DNA of 64,000 nucleotides from Camillea tinctor. Lineage: Eukaryota; Ascomycota; Sordariomycetes; Xylariales; Xylariaceae. The notes below the pieces were generated by a model. That model was not told where the DNA came from. It was given only the letters and a program-made list of their open reading frames with translations, and searched no databases. This document shows, piece after piece, positions 24,313 through 38,700 of the stretch (position 1 is its first letter; each line of letters starts with the position of its first letter). The stretch is taken from assembly GCA_022578605.1 (NCBI GenBank), contig MU394119.1:62001-126000 (forward strand), in the 5' to 3' direction. Position numbers and translations under genes: made by a program.

Positions 24313-25985
24313 ATGGAATCGACGACGTTAGAACCGAACTACCCCTGGGCTCATGTGGCCGGACAGCAGAAATGCTGGACCTGCCGCAAGAAGCGGGTCA
24401 AATGCGATGGCTGTCTGCCCACTTGCTTTAAGTGCAAGAAAACTGGTCGCCAGTGTCTTGGGTACAGCAAGAACAAACCATTAGTCTGGACTGGAGTGGC
24501 AAGCAGAGGGAGGATGGCTAATAGGACTTTCGAGAACCCAGAAGCATTAACGTCTACAAACCTCCGGCCAGCACCGCCGAAACGGCTTTTGGTGAAGTCT
24601 TTAACAGAGCCTACCTTTAAGGATCTCAACGACAAGGCTAGCCAATATCTCTCTTATTGTACGCGGCAGCCCAACTCCCCCTTGCCTTGACTTGTGTGTC
24701 TCAGAGGCTCATGTTAATCACAGACATTCATCGATGCTGCATTGAATGTACTCTATATGGAGATGACTCTCAGAACCGGTTTAAGCACTTTATGGTTCTG
24801 CTGCCGGACAATCCCGTCTTGGTTCATATCATGATCGCCCTCTCCGCTACCCACCAAGCAAGCGCGGCAATATGTCCTCCTCGTACGCCTGAAGCTTCCG
24901 GTGCTTCGTCGGCATTGGCAGTTCTAAGACGCAAGGGTCTTCCTCGCTCAGACTCGAATAGCCTGACGCATCGCAATGATTTATTTTCAACTCAACGATT
25001 AGACGCCTTGTCTCATTTATCTTTAGGAATGGGTGCTCTTAGAGAAGCTGTCGCAAATGCCAAATATTCTGACGCGCTTATTGCTACAATTTTCCTGTTA
25101 ACGTGGATTGATGTGATGGAATCTAAGGGGTCGACCTGGAGACTTCATCTAGAAGGGCTCAAGACCCTTATATCATTACGGAGGAATCCTTCCTCGGAGG
25201 CAATCTCTGATTCCCAAAGCAATATTAATTCTCCCTTCCAGATATGGTTCGAAGATTTTTATACAGTGTAAGCAAACAGAAATCATCCTTCAAGCCTCTT
25301 CATACCTAACATCATTTAAAGGTTAGCAATATTCGGTTCAACGTTTGATCCCGGCAATTTAAACCTGCTCGACGCGGTCTCACGCTCCGAACTTCGGGGT
25401 ATACTCGACCGAGCCGAGTCCTACATGTGGAACGGGTGTCCGTCCGAACTTGTCTATATATTACATACATTCAACACGATAGCATGCGGGACTCTCCACC
25501 TACCGCCAGAGGATATTCCCGAGTTATTTGACCGTCTACGAGAATTCGATTGCGAGGCCTGGATGAGCCGGTCTGGCCGGGTATCAGCAAGACCTGCGAG
25601 GCGCTCGCTGGCCGAGGCCTGGAAATGCACCATCGAGATTTACGGTCTTCGGGCTCTGCGCGGCCGAGACCCGAGTTTCGACGACGTGCCCCGAGAGCTT
25701 GTAGATAATGCGTTCTTCCACCTAAGCCAGATTCCCCACGACGACACGCACTTTAAGGGGACGGTTTGGCCGGCCTTCGTCGCGGGTGGCGATGCACGGA
25801 CGGAGGAACACCGCCAGCTCGTGGTTGGCATTTTCGGTCACCTCATCGAGTTCTTGCACCTGTCGGTGCTGCAAATGGCGTACGAACGGCTGGAAAAGAT
25901 ATGGACACGCTCGTCACCCTATCCGCCAGGACGGTCGTGGGTGCACGATATATGGGATATTAAAGGAGGTATCCTGCTGCTGTGA
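24313..25985 (+). CDS. Zn2Cys6 transcription factor with fungal regulatory domain
   Basis: Three exons (24313-24658, 24724-25267, 25322-25985) give 517 residues. The binuclear zinc cluster is complete at residues 21-48: CWTC, six residues, Cys31, a six-residue linker, CFKC, six residues, Cys48. An extra cysteine (Cys34) sits in the linker. A basic Ser/Pro region follows, then a long helical regulatory domain of the kind found in fungal Fungal_trans_2 proteins (QYLSYY, IALSATHQA, a leucine-rich LLTWIDVMESKGSTWRLHLEG segment). Joins were chosen because they restore the QYLSYY-IHRCC and FYTV-LAIFG continuity. A GTATCC near the 3' end could be a further donor, so the C-terminus may be slightly different. 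It could control the nearby MFS gene or the NRPS-PKS locus; neither is shown by the sequence. Confidence 0.85.
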
Positions 25986-28900
25986 TGGACCGAAGTCGAA
26001 GTTATATTTTACCCCATTGTAGGGATGACGCCACTCTCGACTCAAAAGAGCATCGATATTCATTTGGTATAGAATACCTCCAGTGCTTGTTATGTTAGCA
26101 TATTCAACATAGGCCCCATGATATCCCCAATCACATGATTTTGATGATTCCCTAGGAAATTGGATTTTGAAGAGTACCTTCTGTGAAATAGCCCTAGATA
26201 GAACTCCCGTTTGGAGCATACGACTGACCCTATATTCTATGAGCATGTTGGAGAACTCAGCCAACCACTTATTATTACCAAATCAGTACGGTTGTTGTTG
26301 ATTTACCAAGCTGTCAATATCACCAATCAACTTTAGCTCCCTAAAAAGAATAGGAGTATTGAGCTTATAGTTTACCCCTTTTTACTACTTGAGCTGTGCA
26401 CTCACAAGAATCGGAGCTTAGCCAACTCAAGGTTGCTACGCTGCATGGCCTTTCTTCTAACGATCAAGAGTAATCACAAGCAAGGAGCGAATGGGGAGCC
26501 CGGAAAGGAGAGGTCGAGATGCACAATAATACGTAAAAGGCGCCGGTAGGCTTATTCGATCCTTAATGACCATTCACATAGTGTCGTGGCTTGGGATCCT
26601 AAAGTACCCCGCGAATTTATGCAACTTTCTTAAGTGGGAGTACGGAACTTGAACGCATTCAAGGTTGACGAACCCAGGACAGATTTTGACCCGTTCTTCA
26701 CAGATGTACGAATACCAAGAATGCCATGACACCGACGGAGGGGCGCTTAGGTAGGCCAAGTCTGGGACTATCGACAACTTACGCACCTATAACCTGTAGT
26801 CTGAGTCAGATCAATATTGATTTCTACGAGTGAAATTAGTTTTTTGAGGGCCCGAATTCAAGTTCATGTTCATGTTAGTATGTTGGTAGATCAGATGACG
26901 ACTCCAGAGCGCTGCGCCTCTAAGTCTAAAGCTCGCCCAGGAACAGACCCAAGACCCCCAAGACCCCACCCCCGCACTCTGCTGATTGAACGCGCCAGTC
27001 CGCTTTTTCAGTGTTGCGTCAGTGTCCATATCGAGCACCAATAAAGGCTTAAATTTTGGGGACCGCAAATGCCCATGCATCATGTAACCCAGTGTAAACC
27101 AACCAGATGCACCAATTCCAACGACAACGTAGTACGAAGTAATGTTTTAATAGTGAAAAAGAATATATCAAGTTATTTTCTTTCATTGCATTCGCTGTTT
27201 GGCAGGGAACAAACAACTAACCTCTCATAAATGAATTTAATTCTCGATATGTAAGTTACCCAAGTCTGAAGGTACTCCTTGACATGGAGGGGAAATGAAA
27301 TGCAGACTTTTAGGACTTACCAAACATCAATTCGGTGCGAAGTAAATAGAAAGGAGCTATAATTTCTTAACACACAGGAAGAGTTTTTATTGAACAAATC
27401 ATTGCTCCAATAACAGCCACTTGTTTGCATCTCTCGGTTCGTCGTGCATCCTGGGTCTTGGGATAGCCTGTCCACTTTTTGATCTTTTTGGCCCCCCTAC
27501 CTGAGTAGTAGATATGCAAGACCTTCTCGGTTAATATGTAACAAGTCCATATTCGCGTTTCACCAATATATCTAGTAACCTAGTCTATTGCATGTTATAC
27601 AGACTAAACTTGTGTTAGAGAACTCTTGTTATAGCCTATGAGATCCTTCTCTTCAGAGCACTGATTCAAGGATATCTTTTCTGTAATAAATATTTCTCTT
27701 GGTTGAAAAAATTTTCTTCCAAGAAAATCTTGTCACATTTCAATCATCCATTTTGTTATTTTCACCAGAAATCGACTATACTTGCAAAGGCGTGGTTGAG
27801 CGTGCTAGTGTATAAAAGGTGTCTCCATGTGCAGGTCTGTGTTACGACTCGAACACAAATAGTCCACTACCTAGGTATAGCCTATATAGAGGCTTATGTA
27901 ATGACAATGTCTTTGCAACAGAGATTTATAACTATACTTACACAAAGGAAATGTAACGACCTCATTGTTCTCCATCGATTATGTATCATCCTGTGCTCTA
28001 AGGTCTCATACACCGCGAGTTACTTTAACGCACGCCGGGGATCGCGTATACTCTTTAGTGTAGAACGCGTAACCACGGCTCATCCTCATTACGGCCGTAG
28101 GTGATGTTGTCGAATTCAGATCTCAGGTAGTTCAATTTTTGACTATTGAAAGAAAAACAAAGATTTCGCTTGTAGGAATTTCCGAGTGGATATATCCATG
28201 ACACATATTCATGGATCCAAAAACACTGCCTACCCAAGCTCATCAGAGAGACCGTTACGCACTCCCCTAAAAGACAAATATTGTCTCAGTCATGCTTGGT
28301 AATCCGTTCGACTAAGCTGACGCTAAAATATGTAGTTGGGCGATACTTGGCATCAAATATTGCCTCGATCCATACCGAAAATCACTGTGTTCTGGAGCTA
28401 CTAGTGCTCTCATCGGAAGACGTTGAGGATGTGCTACAAACATTCAACGGTTAGTATATCCGAAGGTGAATAATTGTTACTAATAGTTAGACGAATAGGT
28501 TAAGCCTTGCGTGACTTTCTTATTAGTCTGATCTGCGTATTAGCTGCCTTCATTTCTTTTTTTCTTAACTTTTTTTTTACCTTCCAATCCTTCGCAGTCG
28601 GGATAAAGTGTTGGTGTGTTGTAGTGAAGATGGAGAGTTGGCCAGGTCAAGGGTCGGAGAAGGGCTGCAGATGGGGCTTTATGCCTTGTCAATCAGTTCT
28701 CGATTTCTTTATCTAATCTGATCTCTGCGTATCCTTGTTTCGGTTAGTTGCTCATATCCAGTTTAGACGATATTCTAGAAGCTCGCTTGCGACCTTGATT
28801 TTTTAGGTAACGCGGAGCTTAAAACGTAACGAGAAAGTCGACTAGCACGCGCTACGATCGTGAAATAACACATTGAGGTGCAATGGCGAGAGAGCTAGGT

Positions 28901-30519
28901 TGCAGCTCTAGCGTGTGGGCCGGAGAGAGAGATATTTCGCGAGTTGAGAGCCTATACCGGAATATGCAAAGAAGCCTAAGTCGAAAAGGGAAGGCCGCAT
29001 AGGGAAAAGAGTTTGTCCAGGGTGTAATCTTAAAGGTCGGATGACTTCGTGATAACGTCGGTTGCGACTAGGTATAGTTATAGCCACAGGATCGGTGTTT
29101 TATGTTCTGTTTTAAACATCTTATCTCAATAAAAAAAAAACCAATACCATTGCCGTAGGTAATTATTGTCTGCATGCGCTGGGAGTATATAACCATGTAT
29201 CATCCATTGACTTACACACCGAATACTCGGAACCGAAAGGTTACAATTGTATCACTAAGAGTTCGCAAGAAGCTGTTTTCCAAATCTGTTTGGCCTTTCT
29301 CCCCCTTGTAATAATACGATCGCGAAAGCGGGATATAGCCCTCCAATCCTACGGAGTCCACTTTACTTCTCTTGCTGTGTCCCGCGCCGCAGGTACGCCG
29401 AGAAACTCGAGATGATTCCATTTATGCAGGACGCCAAGCTTTGCCAAGTTCCCCAATACCGTAGGGTACCTGGCAAGGGGGACCACTGATAACACTCACA
29501 TGTTACCAATAAACTGCATAAACTTCCAACAGCTATAACGAAGGAGATAAATAGAGAAAAGGCAGAAGATCACTTTAATCAACCTGGAAACTGACGTCAG
29601 GCGTACTTAAAATTAGTTTATTGCGAAGTGAGATCGGGTCTGGTCTGGTCTTTGTAAGCGACCTGACCTAGGTTAGTCGAATCGATGTTGACTGTCCAAG
29701 TCCTTTCTCTCTACTAAGGTCCCATAGACTATCTATCTAATAGTGAGCAAGGCCTGACCTTGATTTAGAAATGGGGTGTCATTTCGCACTAATAATTTTC
29801 CCAAAATGTTGTTTCGAGTTGACGATCGTGAAAGGGACTACTTCTTTGGTGAACCCTGTATATGTGGCCCAAACCCATCGCTGACCTCCGAGGCCTTTTA
29901 CGGCCAGCTGCTCCACCAAAGCCGAGACTACAATCAAAATTGAGCTTCAATTCGACCTGCTACATCAGTAAGCTCCCTAATTCCTCGATAAAGCGATGTT
30001 ACACGGCCACGGGACTGAGGCGACATGGACTGTATGTCTGTCTTCCCTCTGTCTCTCTCGGTGTTTACTTGTGTCCTTATGATCGGAGCCTATAGCCAAG
30101 GGTTATGAATTCACAAGATCTCGGTCCCAACGCTCGTGGGTAAAACTCCTTGATCCTCGCGATAATCATCTAGTCTAGCCTATCCAGGGACCGCAGAGCT
30201 TCTCATTGGCCGACCATTAACTTCTCACTCTAGCGTATGCCAAGTTGCTCAAGGTATATGACGTTGGATCCTTTACCCACCCTTTCATATTCCACATTGA
30301 GGAAATCATCGTGCTTGGCAACGATGGCTTTGAGTTGATTGACAGCTTGGGTGTCTTATTCCAGCGCCTTGGATTTCTGAGTCGTGGAACCAGAGACCAA
30401 TGTGGTGTTCATATAAGATGGCGTGCATATTCCCCTTCGTCTGTCCAAAGTAACCCATCCGCACTCCTGATCCTCCATCTCCAAGGCTTAGCCATACGTC
30501 ACTAGTTCATCATACCAAG
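25986..30519. other. 4.5 kb without a convincing gene
   Basis: Frames of 60-133 codons occur on both strands (for example 27703-28104 plus and 25914-26264 minus) but none carries a motif or joins to another by plausible splicing. The sequence is mostly AT-rich with homopolymer runs. It separates the regulator/MFS pair from the metabolic locus. I see no clear transposon ends. Confidence 0.55.
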
Positions 30520-32084
30520 ATGCACTCTTCGTTTGTTTCTCTCACTCTGCTGGGCTCAGCTCTTGCTGCCCGGCCCTTCTTGAACGAGCCAGACACGGGG
30601 TTAGTGAGAACTTACCTATCGTGGATCGCACCTCTGTAATCACTAACAGAAACCTAGGTTTGATGAGTTCTTCTCAAGTCTGGCCCCTGGAGAGCTGCCG
30701 CCTCTCGATCAACTTGTTGGCCTCCCAGACTTCGATGCCGCTGCACGGCGGCATATGTCCACCCAGAACTATACGTATTATCGCAATGGCGCTGCTGGAG
30801 AGTGGTCATATCGAAATAATCTTGAGGTCTTCAACCGATATGTATTGAAGCCAAAGACTATGGTAGATGTTACAAACATTGAGTCGACGCTCCCGTGAGT
30901 AGAACCGTCACTTACCCCCCCTGGTATATGGGTCTCGTGACTGATCCTTAACACAGGACCACAATATTGGGTCATAACTTCTCAGCACCCTTTTTCATCA
31001 GCCCTTGCGCACGAGGAGGGTACGGTAACGTGGACGGTGAAAAGGGTCTGGTGGAGGGTGCTGCAGCTGGTGATATCCTATACATGGTAGGTTATCTCCA
31101 CCCTTTACTTAGGTTAATGTTAGGAGATTTCAGAGACTAACATAGGTTTTATAAAGCCTGCTATCTATGCTTCCTTGACGATAGAAGACATCGCAACATA
31201 CAAGACCGACGACCAGGTCACCTTCCAGCAGGTCTACCTTGATGGGAATGACACAGCGACACAACTCATCTTCGACCGTATCCAGAAGTCAAACAGCAAG
31301 GCCATCGTCTTCACCATCGACTCAGCTGCTGATGGTAACCGGCACCGGGCTGCTCGCTACGGAGTCGGATCTGCGTAAGTCTTTAATCCCAACTCTAGAC
31401 CCACCGAGAACAAAGCTAACGAGACGCGTATAGTGACTCGTCATACACCCTCATCACAGTGAGCCTTTTATTTGCGACTAAGACGCTGCCGGCATGAAGC
31501 ACTAACGGTTAAATAGTGGGACCTCTATGATCACCTCCGAACCATGACCGACCTCCCCATCATCCTCAAGGGTATCCAGACCGTCGAGGACGCGCAAGCT
31601 GCTGTCGAGCACGGCGTGCCCGCTATCTACCTGTCGAACCACGGTGGGCGACAGATCGACGGCGCGCGCTCGGCGTTCGAGGTCGCCATTGAAATCCACC
31701 AGAAAGCGCCCGAGGTCTTCAGCCAGCTCGAGGTCTACGCCGATGGCGGCGTGCGCTACGGGGCCGATGTCGTTAAGATGCTTGCTCTGGGCGTCAAGGC
31801 GGTCGGTCTCGGACGCCCGTTCATGTACGCTAATGTGTACGGCACTGAGGGCGTCACGAGAGCTATTGAGATGCTGAAGCACGAGGTTGCGATCGATGCG
31901 GCCAACGCAGGTATTGCGGATTTGCACAAGATTGATACGAGCGTTGTAAGTTGATTATCTTTCTCTCAGCGAAGACTCGGCAACTAGCTATCGGCCACCC
32001 GTGATTCTATAGCCCATTTCCCAAGACCAAGCGCTAACATTGGATTTGCAGATCGACTTGACCCCTAATAGTTACCAGGCGTAA
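30520..32084 (+). CDS. FMN-dependent alpha-hydroxy-acid oxidase/dehydrogenase with signal peptide
   Basis: Seven exons (30520-30599, 30658-30894, 30957-31086, 31157-31374, 31434-31458, 31517-31945, 32052-32084) give 383 residues. All introns are GT..AG. Residues 1-17 are a signal peptide ending ALA. The family's TIM-barrel motifs follow: TTILGHNFSAPFFISPCA, LPIILKGI, the active-site SNHGGRQID (His base and Arg), YADGGVRYGADVVKMLALG and GLGRPFMYA. Such enzymes oxidise 2-hydroxy acids (lactate, glycolate, mandelate type) to 2-oxo acids with FMN. There is no cytochrome b5 domain. The loop between the substrate-lid region and LPIILKGI is short. It converges with the NRPS-PKS gene, 652 bp apart. 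It might supply or process an acid for that pathway, or simply be a neighbour. Confidence 0.82.
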
Positions 32085-32736
32085 AGCGTGGGATAACACA
32101 AAATTAGATCATGAGATACCCACGATAGATTGTTTCTTCCTACCTTGTATTATTATTTGGCTATGAGATGTGTTATTCATGATTCATGTCGTTATATATT
32201 TCATCTGGTTTAATTATCATGGTAGACAAAATACGCATTAAAGACTTGAAATATATTTATTGGATGTAATAGACAAATTGTTGATGTTTATGTATAAGTG
32301 ATAGAAATGGGTGTCTGGGTGTATTCTTGACTCGGCTTATTAATGCACTAGATTGGGGGTATCTCAGGTGTTTACAGCCGACACTACCTCCTGTAATACC
32401 TAGCAGCTAGCTGGCTACCTAGTACCTAGCTGCCTAGGTACGTAGTAGGTACATGTAAGCGCGTTCTGCCGATGTTGACCGCCTTTCGTGGCTTTGGGTT
32501 CGGGTAATTCGTGCTCCGTTTCCAATTACAACCAGGACCAGACCACATATTACTTTCTCATCTCTCAAACGAAGCTGTCTGTAACAAATCGCTGCATCTC
32601 AACGCAAGTGAGCAGTACAACAACAGCTCAACTCTCTTTAGGGCTATATGATATTCGTCTGATCTCAATTTTAACATTCAATAGTTCTATTATTCTGATT
32701 CTCATTGAAAATGTCTCTTGTCTTTTATCTCTATTC
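32085..32736. other. Convergent intergenic region
   Basis: The 3' ends of the FMN enzyme and the NRPS-PKS meet here. The stretch at 32395-32456 is packed with CTAGCTACCTAG and CCTAGGTACGTAG variants, the same word family as at 10.4-11.7 kb. A 94-codon plus-strand frame at 32488-32772 runs into the synthetase gene antisense and is a shadow. Confidence 0.5.
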
Positions 32737-35700
32737 TTATTTGATCAAGCCGGCCTTGTATATGCGATCTAAATATGTACTGACAAATTGCTTGTCAAGT
32801 GGCGGCGCAGGAAATGCCTCGTTTCCAAAGACGTACTCTCCAACTGATGAACCCTTAAACATCGTGGCTGCGGTTTCGTCCGTGTAGCCATCGAACACAG
32901 CAGCGATGCGAGCTAGTGGGCCTTTTGTATGAGTAGTAGCGTGGTCCAATGCTCGCTTCTTCCATATGTCAAAGGGCACGAGATCTTTCTTACCGTTCAA
33001 GCCACCCAGCAGCTTGAAAAAGTCATCGCAGGCTGGTGCACACGTATTCAAGAAATCATAGTCTCGACCTATCCGGTGTAGATCTCGTGTCATGACAGCA
33101 ACGATGGTTTGGCTCAGATAGTCGACGGGTAGCACGGCGGACATATCAGCATCCAAGGATGGGAACGCTCCTATGTCAAGACTCCCCACGATCAAGTTGT
33201 GTAAAAAGTCTCCGCGATCCAGCCGGAAATGGCCAGTCGACGTTGAAGCTGTGACGTAGGGCAAACGGTAGACAGTCGCCCTGGCGCCGCGCCATCGAGC
33301 GGCTGCTACCAGCCTCTCCGCGAGGTATTTCGAGGTTCCGTAGCCATACTCTTGGTCCTCCTCGGTGAGGTCTAGACCCATGTGCTTAGGCAATGTGGAG
33401 ATTGTAGACACAAGATGGACTGCCTTGGCACGGCCACGCGAGGCGAGGCGCAGAATCTCGTGCGCGCTAACAATATTGGGGCCAACATAATCTTCAAGGG
33501 GTCGCATCCAATCGACAAGGCCACCGGAGTGGCAGATGGCGTCAACTTGATCTGCTAAGTCGCCAAACTCATCCTCAGCCAAGCCAAGCAAGGGTTGGCT
33601 CATGTCGCCAACTACTGGACTGATCAACGACGCAAAGTTGGAGTCCCAGAGACTATAACTTTCAAGAATACTCTCCACTCGTTGCTGTGCCGTATCGACA
33701 CAATCGGCACGTACGAGGCAATATACGGTAATGCCCTGTTTCAGCAGCTCACATAAGATAAAGGCACCGACAAAGCCTGTAGCACCCGTGAGAAATACCG
33801 ACTTGGGACACGTAGTACAGCTAGCTGAATCTCGAGTTACGTTGTCGAACGTGAAGCTGCTATCGAGACAGCCTCTGCGGACTGCAGCCATGTTCAGAAG
33901 GGGAGAATCAGGTATCGTGGTAGCCAAAGTTGCACTGCTAGATACCGTTGTTGTAGACGATGTGTCTGTGTCTCGAAGCTGAGACAACAGAGACTGGCTG
34001 AGTGCTTTCAGGTTCGGATGAAGGAAAGCGATATTTACAGAGAGTGTCAGGCCTGTCAGTGTCGCCAAGTGATTGCGCATCTGGACTGCGGTCAAAGAAT
34101 CGATTCCAATGTCTTGTAAAGATCGGTCGACATCCACATGAAGCGGATGCGCAAAACCCAGAGTCTTAGCGACCACTTCTCGGGTCATGTTTAGGACAAT
34201 ATCGGCGTGCTCTCCGGTTTCAGCTTCGCTTAACATTTTACACAGATCCCACCCTCGGGTGAGTTTTTTAGTTCTCCCTATTCTATTCAAAAGCGACTGG
34301 AGAAAGACTGGTATATCACCGCGCTCCTCAAAATAGGCTTGAAGCCGCACCAGATCAAGTGCCGCTGCTACAGTCAATGCTCGAGAGCTGTCGACAGCCT
34401 GTTTGAATAAATCTAGCCCATCTTCTAATGTTAAGGAATCAAGGCCAAATTGAGTGAGGTGAGAAACGGTGGTCCCAGCAAGCCTCGAAGCCATGCCGGT
34501 GCCCGCCCAGGTGCCGTACGCTATTGAGGTTGCTGGCAAACCCTGGGCGCGCCGCAGATGCGCCAGCGCATCGAGGAAGACGTTGGCTGCCGCATAATTC
34601 GCAAGGCCCTGCATACCCATGACACCAGAGATAGAAGAGAACATCACAAAGAGGTCAAGATCCATGTTTTTAGTGGATTGGTGTAGAAGCCAAGAGCCAC
34701 ACACCTTCGACGCAAGTGCCTTTGCACATCGCTCTGGTGTCATGGCCAGGAGAACCCCGGAGTCTGACACACCTGCTGCGTGCACCACACCCCGTAGTGG
34801 CCGATCCTTGTTAAATGTTGCCATGATTGACTTGACGCTTTCTGGATTGGTTATATCGCTGGCTACTACGGTAACTCTGACGCCGAACCTAGAGAGTTCA
34901 GTTACCAATTCATCTGCACCGGAAGTCTCTATGCCACGGCGTGAGGTTAGTACTAGATCGCGGATATCGTGTTCACTCGCTAGCCACCGTGCTACATGAG
35001 CTCCCAGATTACCTAGTCCACCTGTTACAAGAACTGCGCCATCTGGCCGGATAAGTCGTCGTTTGGCTAATGGCTTTGGGACCGAGTTGACGCGCTGCAT
35101 CCGCGGAACGAGCACTTTATCCCGACGTATGGCACATTCTGGTTCAGAATTCAGCATCAACGCTGCTACGATGCCGGTGCTTGTTTCCTCGTCAAGATCG
35201 ACCAGGCGTAACTGCAATTCCGGATGTTCGCTCCTAGCAGTCCTCATTAAACCCCATAGCGGCGCCGCTCCGAGATTCATGACTCTATCGTCGGACTCGA
35301 TACCCACACCGACCGCACGATGAGTGGCCCACACCAGGGGCGGTATGAATTGAGTCTCGGCTGCCGTCTGCAGCTGTGCTAGCGCCTTGGTGACAAAATC
35401 CCCCGCTTGGAATATAACATCATCATCTGAATCCCATAAGCATATTAGACCATCCAGCTTTTCAGCCTGTTCGAGATGTTCAACTTTGGCTAGTCGAATA
35501 CCAGCGCCTGATAGGACACCTGTTATATGCTCTACCCACGTCGTATGATTATCTATAAGCAAAAGACCCCAGGTTCCGCCAGAATAGACATTGTCTATCT
35601 TGACCGGATGCCATACGACCTCAAACTGGAAACGCCCTTGGTCGTCTTGGGGGGCCCGCGTAGTGATACTATCGATACCATTAGCAGCACCGCCACCTAG

Positions 35701-38700
35701 CTGCATGTCACGACGAACAAGACACTCCCGTTGAAAGGCATATGTGGGGAGTTCTACCCGCTGGCAGCTAAACGGTTCAAAATAGGCATGCCAATCAAGA
35801 GGCACGTGTCGCATGTGTAGATCAATAATACTGCGTTGAAGGGCCAAGGCGCTGTCTTGGCGAGGCATGAGAGATGACAGCCAAGCGACAGATTTGCTTC
35901 CGTCATCATCTGCAAGAGAAGCTATGCCCATTCCACAGAGTACTGGCCGTGGCCCTAGCTCGAGGAAGACATTGACCCCGTGACGGGCAAGCGCTTGGAT
36001 ACCATCATTAAAGCGGACTGGCTCGCGTACTTGCCTAACCCAATAATCCGCTTCTTCAAGCTCGCCAGCCTTAGCCAGTCGACCTTCCCGGCTGCTAATG
36101 ATACTCAGCTGAGGAGGGTGAAACTGTATGGTCTCAGCTATGGCCCGGAAGTCTTTCTGCATACCATCCATATAATGCGAGTGGAAAGCATGCCCGACCA
36201 CAAGTTGTTTAGTCCTACGGCCTAACCTAGCGAAGTGGTCCGTTATGTTTTCAATGGCAACAGCGTCGCCGGATACGACTGTCTGCATTGGGGCGTTATA
36301 AGCAGCGACGTCGACCTCACCACTATACCCTAATTGTTCAATTCCTATCGATACCTCAACAGCGCTGGCGCCAAGCGATACCATGCTACCACCAGTAGAT
36401 TGAGCTTCCATCAACCGACTACGCGTTGCGACTAATCGACAAGCATCGGACAGATCCAAGATCCCAGCTACGTGAGCGGCCACAAGCTCGCCTAAACTAT
36501 GACCAAGGACAAACTCTGGCTTCACGCCCCAGCTCTGCCAAAGTCGCCATAGTGCTACCTCTAAGGCGAATAGAGCCGGTTGGGCGAAATCGGTACGATT
36601 CAAAAGCGTGGAAATTGTGCTATCAGGGTCCGCCCACATAACATCGAGTAGCGGTAATTCTAACTCCGTAAATTCGGCCGCGATCTCGGTTACAGTTTCG
36701 CGAAAGATGGTGTAAGTCTCGCAGAGGTCCTTACCCATACCTGGCCATTGACTGCCTTGACCGGTGAAAAGTATAGCGAGTCGTGGCACCTTGGGAGTTT
36801 CGCTATCGGGTAATGCGAAGATGTCTGGGTGGGCTACCGACTCTAGCTTCTCCAACAGCTCAGTTTTGCCCTCGGCTAGCAATGCCAACCGCTTGCGGAA
36901 ATGACTGCGGCTGGTTGCCAGCGAGTAGGCCACGTCTATGAGACTATTCTGACTAATAGTGTTCTTGATGTGCCGATAAAGTTTCTCGGCCTGCATACGC
37001 AGGGCTGCGTCCGAGTCCCCTGAAAGGAGGAACGGCATAATGGAAGGTGGCCGAACCATTATCTTCTCATTATCAACAAGATTAGTTGGTCTCGGTGGTT
37101 CCTCAAGTATTGCATGGGCATTTGTGCCTCCGATACCGAATGCACTCACTCCAGCTCGGCGCACCCTCGTCTCTTGCGATAGCCAGGGTCGTTCACTCTG
37201 TACCGGGGCCATATTGGCACTCAGCCAGTCTACTGCCGGAGTAGGCTTGACAACATGCAAAGTTTGGGGTAGGGTGCTATGTCGCATAGCTAGGACTACC
37301 TTTAATAAGCCTACGAGACCAGCTGCGGCTTGAGTGTGGCCTATATTAGACTTCGCCGAACCGATCCACAGAGGTTCTGCATTGGCACGACTGGGGCCGA
37401 ATACCTCCGCTAGTGCTGTAGCTTCGATTGGGTCACCTAGCTTAGTAGCAGTGCCATGAGCCTCAATATAGTCGATATCATCAGGCTGGAGTCTGGCTGC
37501 ACTTAGTGCTGTGCGAACAAGCCGTTGCTGAGCAGAGCCGCTTGGGGCTGTTAGGCTGGCACTGCGGCCGTCATGGTTGACAGCGGTACCGCGTATGACA
37601 GCATGTATAGGGTCACCATCTCGTTGAGCGTCAGATAGTCGCTTAAGAACTGTGACGACAGAGCCTTCAGACCATCCAGTGCCTTGAGTGTCGGCAGAAA
37701 AAGCCCGACAACGACCATCTGGTGACATACCTTGTAGCCGGCTGAATTCCACATGCATTCCGGGATTGAGCATAAGACTTACACCACCAGAGACGGCCAA
37801 GTCGCATTCACCCTGGCGCAGTGCAGTGCATGCTAGATGGGTGGTGACTAACGAGGAGGAACACGCAGTGTCTATCGTCATTGCCGGGCCCTCTAACCCT
37901 AGTATATAGGAGATGCGCCCAGATATAGTACCACCAGCCGAGCCTGTCACCGTATACCCATCAAGATCGGTTAGATCTCTGATGCCAGTTGAGTTGAATC
38001 CAAGATGGGCCAAGATATTGCTAGTACCGATGAAGACTCCAGTTTGGCTACCACGCAACTGTTCCATAGTATAGCCCGCACGCTCGAATCCTTCCCAACA
38101 AGTTTCCAACATTACGTATTGCGAAGGGTCTAGCGAGCGTGCCTCTCGTGGTGAGATGCCAAAAAAGGTCGCGTCAAATGAGTTGATTGAAGAAATGAAT
38201 CCACCTTGACGAGAATATGATTTCCCTTGAGCGGCTGGGTTGGCATCATATAAGGCATCGGCATCCCAACGGTCCTTAGGCACATCAGTGATGGCGTCGC
38301 CACCGCGCTCGAGCAATTCCCAGAATTCCTCCGGAGTGGTGATGCGACCAGGTAATCGGCATGCCATAGATATCACCGCGATATCCTCAGTATCATCCAC
38401 GTGGTGTCGTTTAGTTGTAGGTTTGCGGTTAGCTGGGCTAAGAGAACCTGCCAGATATGCTGCCAATGTCTTGACCGTATAGTATTCGAACAGTTTGGGA
38501 GACGGCACCGGCCGCCCTAGTAGGGTTTGGAGCTCATATTGAATGCGGATGATACGCGCCGAGTCCCCGCCAACCTCGAAGAAATTATCATTCACACCAG
38601 CACGATCATGGCCAAGAACCCTCGACCAAATTTCAAGTATCTGGTGCTCTAACTCAGTAGCAGGCTTCATATTGCCTGTAGTCTGAATAACCGCCACTGG

